Shown here piece after piece: positions 33,741-45,769 of a stretch of DNA of 64,000 bases. Position 1 is the stretch's first letter. Every line of letters starts with the position of its first letter. The stretch spans positions 9,525,606 to 9,589,605 of the forward strand of contig NW_024037064.1 in the NCBI RefSeq assembly GCF_015706575.1. The letters are read 5' to 3'. This stretch comes from Patiria miniata (taxonomy: Eukaryota > Echinodermata > Asteroidea > Valvatida > Asterinidae). A model generated the notes under the pieces. It was not told the origin of the DNA and made no database searches. It saw only the letters and a program-made list of their open reading frames with translations. A program made the translations under genes and the position numbers.

Positions 33741-35532
33741 TAGTGGGGCTGTTGAGTGATACGATTGTGCACTTTGTGACTTAAGCATGAAACTTCGCAT
33801 GTTGGTTCTTCATGACATGAACAAAATTTTCAGATGTGGAGACATTTCATATTTGACCTCTGGTGACCTTTGAGAGGTCAATGACCTTTACATACACTAT
33901 TTTGTAACAATTATTGTTCTTGAAAACACCACTTTCCTATGACCAAAGTCTATGTCGTAGGTCTTCAGGCAATGAAAATAAAGATCAGATGCGAAAGCAA
34001 CAAAATTGACCTTTAGTGACCTTCCAGAGGTCAGTGACCTTTGTATACATATTTTGTCGTTATTATGATTTACTCTTTAAACCCTAACTTTTTAAATACC
34101 AAGTCTCAATGTTAGGTGTTCATGCTATGATTTTTTTCACATGTAGGGCATTTCATATCTGACCTCTGGTGACCTTCAAGAGGTCAATAAACTATGTATG
34201 CCCTATTTACAGATATTTATAAGATTTATTATTCAAAACCCTATTTTCAGGACCCTAGTCTAAAAGTTGGCTCTCTGAAAAGAATTCAGATATGGGGACA
34301 TCATAATCTGACCTTTGGTACACTTTAACAGGTCAATGAACTTTATATACCATATTTTTCGCTATTTGTTATATTTATTCGTCAAAACGCCTTGTTTTCG
34401 TGACCCAAGCCTCAATATTGTAACAGAAAGGTATTGCACCTATTATTATACAGTCATGTAATGAATGTAAAGCCACAAAAAATTTTGGTGTGACATCTGA
34501 CCTCCATTTCCCTTTTTCAATTGGCAGACGCAACAACAACTTTGACCGGACAAAGAAGACTGCTGGACCTTCTTTACAATGTAATATGTACAAATGTCTA
34601 ACAATAGTTACTCTTGTGTACTTTTTACACTCTGTGGTATCTAGATGGACTTGGGTCACCACATTTTCAACCTTTTTACCAAGCCCACTGGTCATTGTTA
34701 GAGCGTGATTATTGTCCAATGTACCTCTTGTATTCTGTTAATTGCGCCCCTGTCTATCCTTCAAAAAGGGAAATGGAGATCAGAGGTCATAACAGAATTG
34801 TCCTTGGGGTCTGATTTCTTGACATGCTGTAGAATAATACTTAAAATACACTTGTTTTGAACTATTAAGACTTTGGTCATGAAAAAATGACATTTGGAAT
34901 ATTATATATAATGATAAAAAGCGGCAAATAGGGTATGCAAAGTTTATTGACCTGTTAAAGGTCACCAGTGGTCAAATATGAATGTTCACACATATCCAAA
35001 TTTTTAGACTTGGGTCATAAAAAAGTGGAAATTTGAATAGTAAATCTTATAAATATCTATAAATGAGGCATACAAAGTGCATTGACCCCTTGAAGGTCAC
35101 CAGAGGTCAGATATGCAATGCCCTGCATATGAAAATGCTTTTCATAACATGAACACCTAACTTTTAGAGTTGGGTCTTGAAAAAGTTGGGTTTAAATTGT
35201 AAATCTTATAAATAACTATAAATACTGTATAGGTCATTCACCTCTGAAAGGTCATCGGAGGTCAAGTATGATTTTTTTTCACATCTGATCATTATTTACA
35301 TTGCCTGAAGACCTATGACAGACTAGGTTTATAGGAAAGTGGTGTTTTCAAGAACAATTATTATAAATGGGGTATGTCAAGGTCATTGGCCTCTCAAAGG
35401 TCACCAGAGGTCAAAAATGAAATGTCTCCACATCTGAAAATGTTCTTCATGGCATGAAAATCCAACATGCGAAATGTTATGCTTTAGTCACAAAGTGCAC
35501 AATTGTATCACAAATTTGACCTTAACGCCCCA
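33741..35532. mobile_element. Large foldback element; arms of four tandem ~150-base units each
   Basis: Left arm units lie near 33852, 34007, 34158 and 34308. Their inverted counterparts lie near 34935, 35073, 35230 and 35375. Each unit carries TGACCTCTGGTGACCTT-like sequence followed by GAGGTCAATGACC. The outer edges GTGGGGC...GTGATACGATTGTGCACTT and the inverse near 35500 match. The central 34495-34800 is also inverted (CTGACCTCCATTTCCC / GGGAAATGGAGATCAGAGG). It has no coding frame. Long inverted arms built of direct subrepeats are the hallmark of foldback transposons. Confidence 0.8.
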
Positions 35533-37967
35533 CAAAAACAGTAATGTTTGGCTTTTGAATTTTTTTTATGTGACCAAACATGCTAGATTGTAATCAAAAC
35601 ATGAATATTTTTAAAGATAATATGCAGTAAGTCCAGGTATTGTCGAAGTCACGAACATCACATTCAATTTCGACACTGAGTTCCCTTCAATCTCTTGTCA
35701 CAGCTCTTGTAATGACTGTTCACTGTGAAATAGGAGTGAAATTTAACATGTCTTATATTTGTGTAAAAAATATGTACAAAAGGAAATTATTAGCTATTAC
35801 AGATTGATAATCCTTTGCAAAAAGCAGTCTTGTATTTTAGTTATGGCCAGTAAACCAATTGTTTAGAACCCGCCAATTTCAGTATTCTGAAAGTTGTACT
35901 GGTTTAAAAAAAATAAAATGTAGTTTAGTGTCTTTCCTTCATACCGTTTCGGTTTGTTTTTAATTTTACATCTCAGATACACCTAATAACTTAGACCAGA
36001 AATTGCTTAATGTACATGGAATGTAAATGTACATGTAAAAAGTTTTCCAACCCCTGCCAATAGAGGGCGCCATATTTATCCCTGATAATTAAAATGCAAT
36101 ATTCAAATAACTGGTGCCCTTGGTGATCTAGATGGTCTTAATTAATAAACTGCAGTGATTCTACGTGGATTCAAGAAATGCACCAAGGAAATCAATTTTT
36201 GAGCACATTTTGCAGCCATGCCCCGTATAATTACACCTAGGCACTTTCGCATGTTTGATCGACTTTAGACTTGGCAGACACTTAAACCACGAGCAGACAA
36301 TTGTCCTCGACGATTTTCGACACGATGAAGTCATCGTGTGTCATATGACGTCATATCACAGATGCAATTGTCTAAGCCTTATATCTTTTGAAGTACAATT
36401 GCAATCAATTAGAACGCATGGGGAGAGGAAGCTGATTCACAGAAATGTCAAAAAAAAAAGAGTCACTGGACATCTCTGGAATTTATATTCTTTTTTTTTC
36501 TTTCTTTTTTTCCCAATTGATAGCATGTCATATGGTTGTCACCCATTCGTGGATTCCCCAATTGCAAATCAAGTACTAATTACAACGTTGGGGGCGGGGG
36601 ATGGATTCACAGAAATTTCCGAAAATGTGTCACATGTGTAGACCATACTACAGTAAATACATATGCGCAGATGTCATACATCGCCAAAAATAAATGATTT
36701 TGAAGTGTTTGTTTGCAGTTGGATAACACTGTATATCAATGTGTCAACATCATTGAAACAAGCATTTCATGAAGAACAAAATATTTTATACACTTAGTAT
36801 ATGAAAACTTGTGCAATTTTCCAAAAAAAAAATACATTTCATAAATGATGAATTGTCAATTAAAATATCCGAAAAGATACCTTTTTGATCAATTGACCTT
36901 TTTACGGAGACTCGCTTTTGTACATGTAGAGCTTCCAACCTCAGCAACAGGAACCCTAACAAAATACTTTGGACGCCCATGTTTGCCCTGAACTTTTATG
37001 ATATCTTTATCTCCAGTCTCTGAACTAGAAGCAATATGACGGAGTGCAGAATTTTAAAGTTGATGTGAGTCAGATGAGCTATAAATCCGAGATTTCTTTT
37101 TTACATTTTCCTCAAATTCCATGAGTTGTTTGTTTTCTGCTTCAAGAGTTTTTCACTTGCGCTTTTCAATTTTCTGTTATGTTTTCCGCCGATATGAGGC
37201 TTAGAAGCACCAAAATGACGCTTGCAATCTACGCGATGTGCGAAAGTTACCGATTTGTTTGTGCGAAGCTTAAAGTATGCACGCTTTCCACGATGTTCAC
37301 AAATCCCTTCCCTCTCATCTTGAACCAAAAAAAACAAGGCTTGAAATCGTCCTTGTAAACACTAGATCGAACAAATCTACTACTTACTCCTGTTCAACAA
37401 ATACAACAAAGAGTTTCCTAACCTCACGAGGCGTTCTTAGGCCCTAACGTAGCATTATAGTAAACTTTTTGTGATAAAATAACTTATTGCTGCGAGCACA
37501 AGATCTATAACACTTGGAAATCTCTACGGAATACGTGCGCGTATGCATGAGACGTGTCCCCTGAATCCATAGCACTGTAATCAACCTGTGTTAATGTAAT
37601 CAATCCCAAAGGATCCGATAGAAAGTGCTGTTTTAGAATTCAAATTTCGCGGGCGGTGCCGTAGATACGTTGTGTTCATCGCCCCATAATATCGTCATTA
37701 CCCGTTATTTCCAATTGTATGAAATTAAAGGGAATGTACAACATTTGCTTTTGTTGCAATTTTCCGACATAAATTGATTTGGAGCATTTGTATGTTATAG
37801 AAAATATTGTTAAACTGACTTGTTTCACGTTTTCAGCTTGTAGATGCTGGAAAAACCAAGAAAATAATCATGTTCTTGTCGTCTGGTTCCCTGATCCCAC
37901 TTAACCCTGAAAGGGTCGGGGGCGGAATCCGCCTCCCCCTCCCTCAACATTTTCCGCGATAGCCTCT
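35533..37967. other. No gene seen
   Basis: This is AT-rich intergenic sequence with short poly-T and poly-A runs. A TGACGTCAT (CRE-like) site lies near 36349. GGGGGCGGAATCCGCCTCCCCC, a short GC palindrome, lies near 37918. No open frame has a recognisable domain. Confidence 0.5.
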
Positions 37968-38400
37968 AAACAGCGGCGGCGGGACGGGTTTGAAACTGGG
38001 GGGCATCACCAAAAAGGGGCACTTTCTCAGCATTTGTGTGTGTGCACATCCGTGTTGAAAGTTCGACACATGTTTTTCCCCGGACACTTGGCCTCCGTAA
38101 AATTCAAATAGTTGGGGGGGGGGGGGGGGGGGGCTGTTATCATCTTCCAACATAGGGGGCGCTCTTCAAAAACGATGATTATATGCTAACTATGCAAACG
38201 TGCCCATTTTCAGGGCGTATTTATGGGTTTTGGAGCTTGGTTTTCATATTCCTCGTTTATATCACAACTATCTTTACCATTATTGGGAAATGGTCACTTC
38301 TAAGAAAAAGTAAGATATTTTAAAGCATTTGTTTTATATCTGGAGGGGACACAAATGCCCCCCAGGCCCCCCCCCCCGGTTCCGCCGCCCCTGCCTCTAA
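37968..38400. mobile_element. GC-ended MITE (GGCGGCGG... ends)
   Basis: The left AGCGGCGGCGGGACGGG...CTGGGGGGCAT and the right ATGCCCCCCAGG...CCGCCGCCCCTGC are inverse. The 430-base body contains a long G run near 38115 and no coding frame. The family may be related to the G/C-run elements at 17505, 21471 and 43327. Confidence 0.55.
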
Positions 38401-38606
38401 AAAATGTTTTTTTCGCGACCCGAGCAGTTATGACTTTTAAGCTTCGAGCTTTGCGCATCTTTTGATACCAAAAACATAAAATTCCGACCACGGGTTGCCG
38501 CGTAGAGGTTTTAGTATCACTTAACGTGAAAATGCTTAAACTACTCAATTATAAACGTTATATTGTAAAAATCTGCTTAGTTAATTAGCAATTACATGAT
38601 TAAGAT

Positions 38607-38792
38607 GGGTGTCAGTTCGTGAAAACCAAAATTGACGCGTTTTGGGAGAGTGCGCGCACACACTGCGCATGCGTGCGCGCACTCTCCAAAAACACGTCAA
38701 TTTTCGTTTTCTCGAACATACACTCCCTACCGCTATTGCATGCGCGCACTCTCCAAAAGCACGAAAATTTTGGTTTTTACGAACTGACACCC
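38607..38792. mobile_element. Short MITE with GGGTGTCAGTTCGTGAAAAC ends
   Basis: The termini GGGTGTCAGTTCG and CGAACTGACACCC are inverse. The match extends about 60 bases, through the GTGCGCGCAC and TCTCCAAAA blocks, which occur three times inside. GAGGGTGTCAGTTCGTGGTG at 38988 is a solitary related end. It has no coding capacity. Confidence 0.75.
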
Positions 38793-38987
38793 TGTGCAGG
38801 GTCACTGCGTGGTAACCGAATTGACCAATTTAGTGAAAATTCATTGGCAAAAATGTTTTTATTATAGATGATTTCAGCAATTTTAACTTCGTCATGTTAA
38901 ACTTCATGATACAAACTGCTAACATGTGCAAAAAAAGAAAATTTGAATTTTTTTATTTTTTTATACACGTGTAATGCAGAGGGTGTC

Positions 38988-39360
38988 AGTTCGTGGTGTC
39001 GGTGACGATATGGCGTTTACTTTCGTGACAAATGCAGGTGACGTAAAACTATGTCATTTGATATGTCTTGACTTATGTGAAATTTAAATAAAAAATAGAA
39101 AAGTCTGATTATCAACCTTTCTCGGTATAATTATTTAGATATTTCAATAAATGCATTCTTTAGGAATCTATAAGTGTAATTAAACATGTTACTTACATGT
39201 TGCTTGCGGTCTGATGACGTTAAAAAAGTGCACAGTGAATATAACTAATTTAAAACATTTAATGTTAAGTGAACAGATTTTCAAACACTTCCGGTTTGAC
39301 GAAGTCACAGCGGTAGAATGCTCATTGCAATGCAGCGTAAGGCAGCTGACATCTTAACTT
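38988..39360 (+). repeat. Dispersed repeat, copy 1 (partner split at 42165-43330)
   Basis: Blocks TATGGCGTTTACTTTCGTG, ACATGTT...GGTCTGATGACGT, AAGTGAACA.TTTTCAAA and GTCACAGC.GTAG..TG recur in the same order at 42165-42240 and 43100-43330. It begins beside a solitary GGGTGTCAGTTCG end, so it may belong to a larger relative of the short MITE just upstream. Confidence 0.6.
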
Positions 39361-39520
39361 TGCCAAAAGAAAAAAAAATTGTGATCCTGTTCATAAACTT
39401 GAATTTTTCGTCGGGGGTGATGTAAATTCAATATTAGATGTTGCCCTTCCATCTGATGAATAGTTTCAATGTGGTACCCGCTGCTAGAGCAGATTCGAAC
39501 CAGCCAACCGATCCTGCAAG

Positions 39521-39592
39521 CTCGGTGGTCGAATGGTAAGACTGTGTACTGGAAAGCAGGAGGTGGTAGGCTCGAGTCCCACCCAAGTGATC
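39521..39592 (+). repeat. tRNA-like sequence (SINE head or tRNA pseudogene)
   Basis: GGTGGTCGAATGGTAAGAC resembles a tRNA A box, and TAGGCTCGAGTCCC near 39569 is a good B box. The spacing is right for a pol III promoter, and the ACTGGAAAGC stretch resembles a Ser-type anticodon loop. Stems are imperfect, so this is not called a working tRNA. A reverse B-box-like GATTCGAACC lies just before it at about 39491. Confidence 0.5.
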
Positions 39593-39779
39593 TATTTCTA
39601 ACTTTCACTCGGGAGATAACACAACGAAGAAACATTGTTAATTCGTCGAGGAAAGAGAACTCACTTCCAGGGGACAACAATGGTGCTTTTGAGAGGTAGA
39701 AACGCTAGTATTTTAAAACAGGGATCTGGGAATTATGCGTCACAGCAAACAATAGCGTCTACGCGACGTTAGAGCCCAA

Positions 39780-41225
39780 AAATGGGCAGGCTTCAGGCTT
39801 CCAGGGACTTGCTCGACAAGCCGTATCATTTTTTTTCCAACAACGGACATGTATAACAAGTGATTATAATTAGCAGGCTTCGAGAATCTCGCTGCCAAAC
39901 ACTTCCTGCTCTCTCACCCTGGTATGGGATTATACACTTTTAATAACAATTAGGTAGCGACACTTAAACGATGTAACTGGGGACGCTATCAATTGATTGC
40001 AAAGTTATTCACCCCAAATTAGGCACCGTTTCAAATGATTGGTAAAGATTGCAACTGTGGTTTAGACCTATCTGTAACTTATCGGGTTAGAAAGACTATT
40101 AAAATGTGAGAACATTTCATCAATGTAGATAGGGACGCCATTTTCAGATCGCGTACACTAATCCTTCCCGTAAAACACAAATCTAAAACGATGGAAAATT
40201 ATGTTGCGGTATATATACCGTCAAAATAGCCCACGTATGCCCCGTAAAAGGGGTCCTCATAATATTATCATATACCACCACTTCATACACCCTCTATGAT
40301 AATACAATCACTTCCTAGATAATCAAAAGAAAGAGATTTTAATATGTACTGTTACTTACCACACGAGATATAATCCTCACACATCGAAACAATCAGCAAC
40401 TATCCACACACGCACACACACGCCAAAAAATCTGAAATGGCGCTTCTGGGGAGCAGAAATTTAATGCTAATAAGTTTGCACGGCCAGCTAGCCGCATTAT
40501 TTACTTCTTTTCTGCAACGGACATTATAGTCAATGATTATAATGAGCAGGCGTTACTTATTAACCAACCTGAGCTGGTTCCCATGGTTTTGCTGCCAAAC
40601 ACTACCTGCATCATGAAAAGCGGCAGGCTACCAGCTATCTGGCCATCTGCTACCTGCATCTTTTGCTTGTTTTGTATGCAGCAGACATGTATAATCAATG
40701 AATTAATATAAGCAGGCCTCAGGTAAAACACAAATCTAAAATGTTGGAAAATTATGTTGAGCTATATTAGCCGTACACTAATCCTTCCCGTAAAACACAA
40801 ATCTAAAACGATGGAAAATTATGTTGCGGTATATATACCTTCAAAATAGCCCACATATGCCCCGTAAAAGGGGTCCTCATAATATTATCATCTATACCAC
40901 CACTTCATACACCCTCTATGATAATACAATCACTTCCTAGATAATCAAAAGAAAGAGATTTTAATATGTACTGTTACTTACCACACGAGATATAATCCTC
41001 ACACATCGAAACAATCAGCAACTATCCACACATGCACACACACGCCAAAAATCTGAAATGGCGCTTCTGGGAAGCAGACATTTAATGCTAATAAGTTTGC
41101 ACAGCCAGCTAGCCGCATTATTTACTTTTTTTCTGCAACAGACGTTATAGTCAATGATTATAATGAGCAGGCGTCACTTATTAACCAACCGGAGTTGGTT
41201 CCCATGGTATCGAGCAGCAAACACT
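39780..41225 (+). repeat. Tandem duplication with 620-base period
   Basis: The block from CGTACACTAATCCTTCCCG at 40152 to about 40590 recurs almost unchanged from 40772 to about 41210. A part copy (GTAAAACACAAATCTAAAA) lies at 40723, and an older diverged piece at about 39835-39905 (CAACGGACAT...GATTATAAT). Few differences separate the two main copies, so the duplication is recent. Confidence 0.85.
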
Positions 41226-42164
41226 CATTACAAACAGTTTGTACACGGCGAGTCGCAACATGAACAGCAGTGTTAAACTTTATTAAGTCAGTTACTGATG
41301 ACGTGAAGTGCGTGTGGAACGGTTTTTGTCGCAGCAATTGCGTTTATCCCTTGCATGTGTGTATACGCCGTGTGTGTCAGTACAAGTCTACCATAGCCTG
41401 ATCGCGCGGGCGCGCGCGCGTTGAGTTGTTACTTTGTAACAACACAGTGGTGTAGCAAAATGATGTTCGCCGTATTTTGTGGCGGCCAAAGGACTGTTGA
41501 GTAAACAAATTTGTTTGGTCCTTGGTACGGGGTATTAGTTTTACCAACTGCATTGAATGACGGATCAAAATGAAGCTTACAAAATCCTCTTTACAGTGCC
41601 AAGTGTGCATTTATTACTCGAAGTAACGGCGCGTCATGAATCCTGGAACTTTCAGTGCAGTACGCACACTGCGGTAGCCCGCCGGTCACCGTCACTGTCA
41701 ATTGCGTGCAAATCTCCGTTGCTCATTCTGCTGTTAGTCAAGTAGGGAAATGTACCAGGTACGGATGTTTAGTTATTCATTTTGTAAAACTTTGCCTCCA
41801 GAATGTTTAAGTAATATATCTTCTAGTTTAAACTCGGTGTGCATTAATCTGAAAGTATTGGAAACGGCCGTGAGGCCGTCTTTTTCTTTGCTTTGTGTAG
41901 AATCGCTATGGAGTAGAGCGCGTCGTGTTCATGCCACTACAAGTACACGCGCGTGGTCGTCTAAGATGCGACTGAACTGTTTGTAATGTACCTGTTCACC
42001 TCATTATTGGACTAGCTGCATCTTGAAGCTATGAAACATTTTGAAGCTTCATCTTTGCATGCTAAAAACAAAACTTGCTTAATAATTCATAGGAATAGTC
42101 TGGTGCCTGGCTGTGGTTAAAAGTAGTGTTTAATTGTGTATGCGGTGTCTGGGGTAAAACATTA
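41226..42164. other. CpG-richer stretch without a recognised gene
   Basis: An alternating GCGCGGGCGCGCGCGCG run lies at about 41404-41420, beside a TTGTTACTTTGTAACAA palindrome at 41426-41442. Short open frames on both strands have no domain. The region may include a promoter, but no transcript can be supported. Confidence 0.35.
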
Positions 42165-42299
42165 CCAAGACGTATGGCGTTTATTTTTGTGGCAAGCACA
42201 GGGTGATAACTAGGGCGTGGAACTATTTGTTTTGATTTGGTCTCGTTCAGTTCTGATATGCAAAAAAAAAAGCAGAAAAAGTATGAAATTTCAATCTTA

Positions 42300-43058
42300 G
42301 GGAGCGTCTCAAAAGTCGGAACGGTCGGAACGTTCCGTTGGGCACACTGGCCGTTGGAACGATCCAATGGAACGCCGGGCGTTCCGCTGGGCACAGCTGT
42401 CGTTCCGTTGGACCGTTCTGTCTGACCGTTCCATCCTTTTCCTGGCATATGTGCCCGGCGGAAAGTTCAATCGAAACGGTCCGCCGGAACGGTCTGCTAG
42501 AGGAAATATACTCACCGAAATGCAGATATGACGGTTTCCAACTAAGCGACCTGGTAGTCGTCAACATCGGTTATCATGCATCTTTTGTGTGGGTGTGCGC
42601 GTGTACGTGTTTGTCTACATATGGTATACCTACGTACATGTCCGACATGCTACGTATACAGCTGGGACGCGCAGTGTAAATGCCTGTACATGTACTGTTC
42701 ACGCGCGCGTACATGTATGTCCTTCCCACGAAAATGACTGAAAAGGGCTCCAGTTGCAGTCGCGCGCGAATCTTGCGGTTACTGAAAATAAATATACTGA
42801 AAGAAAATATTTTAAGATGGGCGCATGATACCCAATTACAGATATCCCATCTGGACCGTTCGCGTTCCCAGCGGAACGTTCTGACGGGCACATGTGCCCA
42901 GCGGAACGGTTCAAAGGACCGTTCCACTGGAACGGTGGAACGGTCCAACGGTACGCTCGCCGTTCCGACAGGAACACAGACCGTTCCAACGGAACGCTGG
43001 AACGGTCCGATGGAACGGTCCAACGGAACGTTCCCGTTCCCACTTTTGAGACGCTCCC
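42300..43058. mobile_element. Foldback element with GGAACG subrepeats, TTA-flanked (PIF/Harbinger-like MITE)
   Basis: The ends GGGAGCGTCTCAAAAGT and ACTTTTGAGACGCTCCC are inverse and are flanked by TTA on both sides (42297-42299 and 43059-43061). The arms (about 42300-42510 and 42858-43045) are made of many variants of GGAACGGTCCAACGGAACG, themselves inverted. The centre carries no coding frame of known type. A TTA target duplication is characteristic of PIF/Harbinger transposons. It is nested in the older repeat that flanks it on both sides. Confidence 0.82.
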
Positions 43059-43326
43059 TTATTTAGAAGCAACAGTCGTTGGGAACTGATAAGTCTACCT
43101 AAACATGTTAAACATGTTACTTTCGGTCTGATGATGTCATGAAAGGTGCATAATGAATAATTTAGTTTAAACTGGTTAATTACAGTTTAACGATAAAGTG
43201 AACATTTTTCAAAAATATAACAAAAAACATCACGAGCGTATAGGTGAATATATATTAATGACACCTAAGCTCAGGTTGATGACGTCACAGCAGTAGGGTG
43301 TCCATTGCCAGTAATTTAGCTGACAT

Positions 43327-43690
43327 CATGGGCGTCAATCGATGGGGGACGGGGGGCCATGTCAACCCCTCCCCTCATCCCACCCCCACCCCACTTTTAA
43401 AGTTGGGACTATATCTTTTGGTCCGTCCCTCCCCTACTTTTTTTCGTCCCCGAATAAGGCATTTAGCCTATATTTGATGCTATATCTCTGGATAGCTGAT
43501 TCAATGACTCCAAACTCTAAAGTGATATTCAAATGATGATCTTTTAAATTTGTTAAAATGGTCAAAAATTGCATCAGATCGCACCACAGAGCATCTAGAA
43601 TCCGAAATTTTGAGGGGCCCGTCAGCGGGCCCTGAACCCCACGCCGTGAGGGCTTCGCTCTCGTATTACTTCTGATCAAGATATGTCCCC
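43327..43690. repeat. Dispersed G/C-run element, copy 3
   Basis: It begins ATGGGCGTCAATCGATGGGG with a G run and CCATGTCAACCCC, then later shows GTCAAAAATTGCATCAGATC, AGAGCATCTAGAATC, GGGCCCTGAACCCC and a terminal C run. It shares block order with 17505-17790 and 21471-21660. It is non-coding. Confidence 0.55.
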
Positions 43691-45180
43691 CCCCCCCCCT
43701 TTGGAATACATTTTAACAGAAAACGAATGTTTCCAAGAAGTATTCTGGTGTACTGAGCACAGACGCAAGCGCTCACTGCTATTATATCTCGCTGCTTTAT
43801 CTAGATGGCTCTTGCTATTCGTGTACACAGCCGTTTGGGTGTGGTCTAACGTTGTTCTGATTGGTCAAAATATACCACCTGACGTCGCTATAATTATGAT
43901 ATGACGTCACATACATAGTTCTTGGCAACGACAAGTATAGTCCGGTTCCTATTCCTGACAATTCTCCGACCCATGGTGTCTATAATGTAGGTCTGAAAGC
44001 CGCCACCGGGCTAAAAAATAAACATGATGGTTTCTTTTCAAAGCTCGGCTTTGTTTTCAATTTGGGTTTTTTTATAAAAGCTTTCAATACCGCGATCAAG
44101 TTTTTAAAAGCATTTACTACAAATATATATTAGTTTGATATTTCTGGAAGAAAACATTGACTCGTGTTGAGCTGGCATCTTCAACATAGCAGGTGAAGCA
44201 GATGGGTTTTTTTTAAGTTGTGACAAAACTATTTTTCCCCTTGAGTGTTTACATCTCTTTTTGAGTCTGAATTCGTATTAACATATGAACACCGTCGACC
44301 TTTGGAATATAGTCAAATATTTGCTCCAATTGTATAGCATGAGGTTTTCCGGATTTCATTGAGGCGTTTCTGGACAAAGGCATTATGGTTTTCCCAGAGA
44401 TGTAACTCATGAAAACTCCAGCTTTGGACAAATTAAACCACTGGTTTTCGATTTGATTTCTAACTCAGGATATGTGGTTTCATATACAGCTCATAGATCG
44501 ATGACGTTATCTATTCTTAACTTTAACATTCATCTCTACAATTCTAATCTTATCAGATAAAAACTGTTTGCTATGTGTTTTTTTTTACCAAGTTTACCTT
44601 TTTAAATAAGTCAATGAGCATATCAGTTTGCGGATTTTTTTTGACAATAATAAGCTATTTAGTTTTACATTCTTAGGCCCTATCTTTTTGTTTTCAAACT
44701 TTTTTTTCAGAGGAGCAATTTTTTTCTGGTTTTTGTTTGTTTTCCTTTTCTTCACAATTGTAAATTCTTATCTGTTTAATTAATAATACTATTTTTCATA
44801 TGCATTACCAGTTTTATTTGATAAGGGTATAAATGTGTGCTTTGGAGGTTTAAATCACTCTGTTTAAGACCGCTTGAAGACCGCGTGCATTGACGTCTGG
44901 GTGCTGATCAGCACCCAGACTCCAAGCGGTCTTTAAGCTTTGGTCCATTATTTGCAGCCATCCGAAAAATATTGTTGAAAACATACTTGGTTAAAAGATA
45001 GTAAGGGAACTAAATGACATCATTTTGGCCTCTTTGTCTGTTGTATCTAGCCCATATGTCTTTTCCCGAGTCTAATGGCGGCCATTTAAAAAACAAATTA
45101 AAAAATGGCGGTCATCTTGAAAAATAGCCCGGTCGCGATCGGGTGGCCATTTTGAAGGTTAAAAAAGGCCTATCCTTTTT
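43691..45180. other. No gene seen; one perfect palindrome
   Basis: This is AT-rich sequence. A hairpin at 44863-44936 has outer arms TTTAAGACCGCTTG / CAAGCGGTCTTTAA and a perfect 26-base inner palindrome at 44895-44920 centred on TGATCA. Near 45070-45155 the motif ATGGCGGCCATTT-like recurs three times (YY1-like cores). Confidence 0.5.
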
Positions 45181-45769
45181 TTTTTAAAGGCAGGACGTGC
45201 GCGTGCGACGCTAAACATGTATTTAAGCATGCTGTGGGCCATGAACTTGTTTGTAAAAAAAAATATGGGTGGAAGCCGTGCACAGGACTGTGAGCTTGTA
45301 GTTCCGTTCAATTTGGATGAAATTGGGGCCCTTAAAGCGCTTTATTTTGCAATGGAGTGTATAGGCATCGTTTTTAAACATGGCGATGGGCTTCCGGACT
45401 ATTTTCAGGGGTGATCATCTTCGGATGGAAATTTCTCCTAAAAGTCATCAGTTAACCAAAGACAATGAAAGATGATGAAAAAAGCTGTAATATGATGTGT
45501 GTCTCGAACACCTTGGAGAGTTGTGAGTATTTTTCCCGAATTTCTGAAGTGTGAGCATTTACCATTGGGGTCTATGGAAGTTTATTTACTGGTCTGCTAC
45601 CTTCATGCCGTGACCTGTACTGTAATGAACAAGAGAGGGCGCTATTGCACAGACAGTCGTCATTCAGCTAGTACAAACGTCAACAAACACTTCCTGTCTG
45701 TTTGTCTGGTCTGACGTACTAGGTTTGAGACGGAAATTCGATGTTATTTGGACATGAACCGTACTACTA

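Noticed and set aside
39521-39592. Working tRNA gene
   Set aside because: The A and B boxes are good but the acceptor and anticodon stems do not pair well. A SINE or tRNA pseudogene is more likely.
42062-43089. Several open frames of 100-150 codons rich in Arg, Ser, Thr and Pro on both strands
   Set aside because: They are translations of the GGAACG subrepeats of the foldback element, open in several frames at once.
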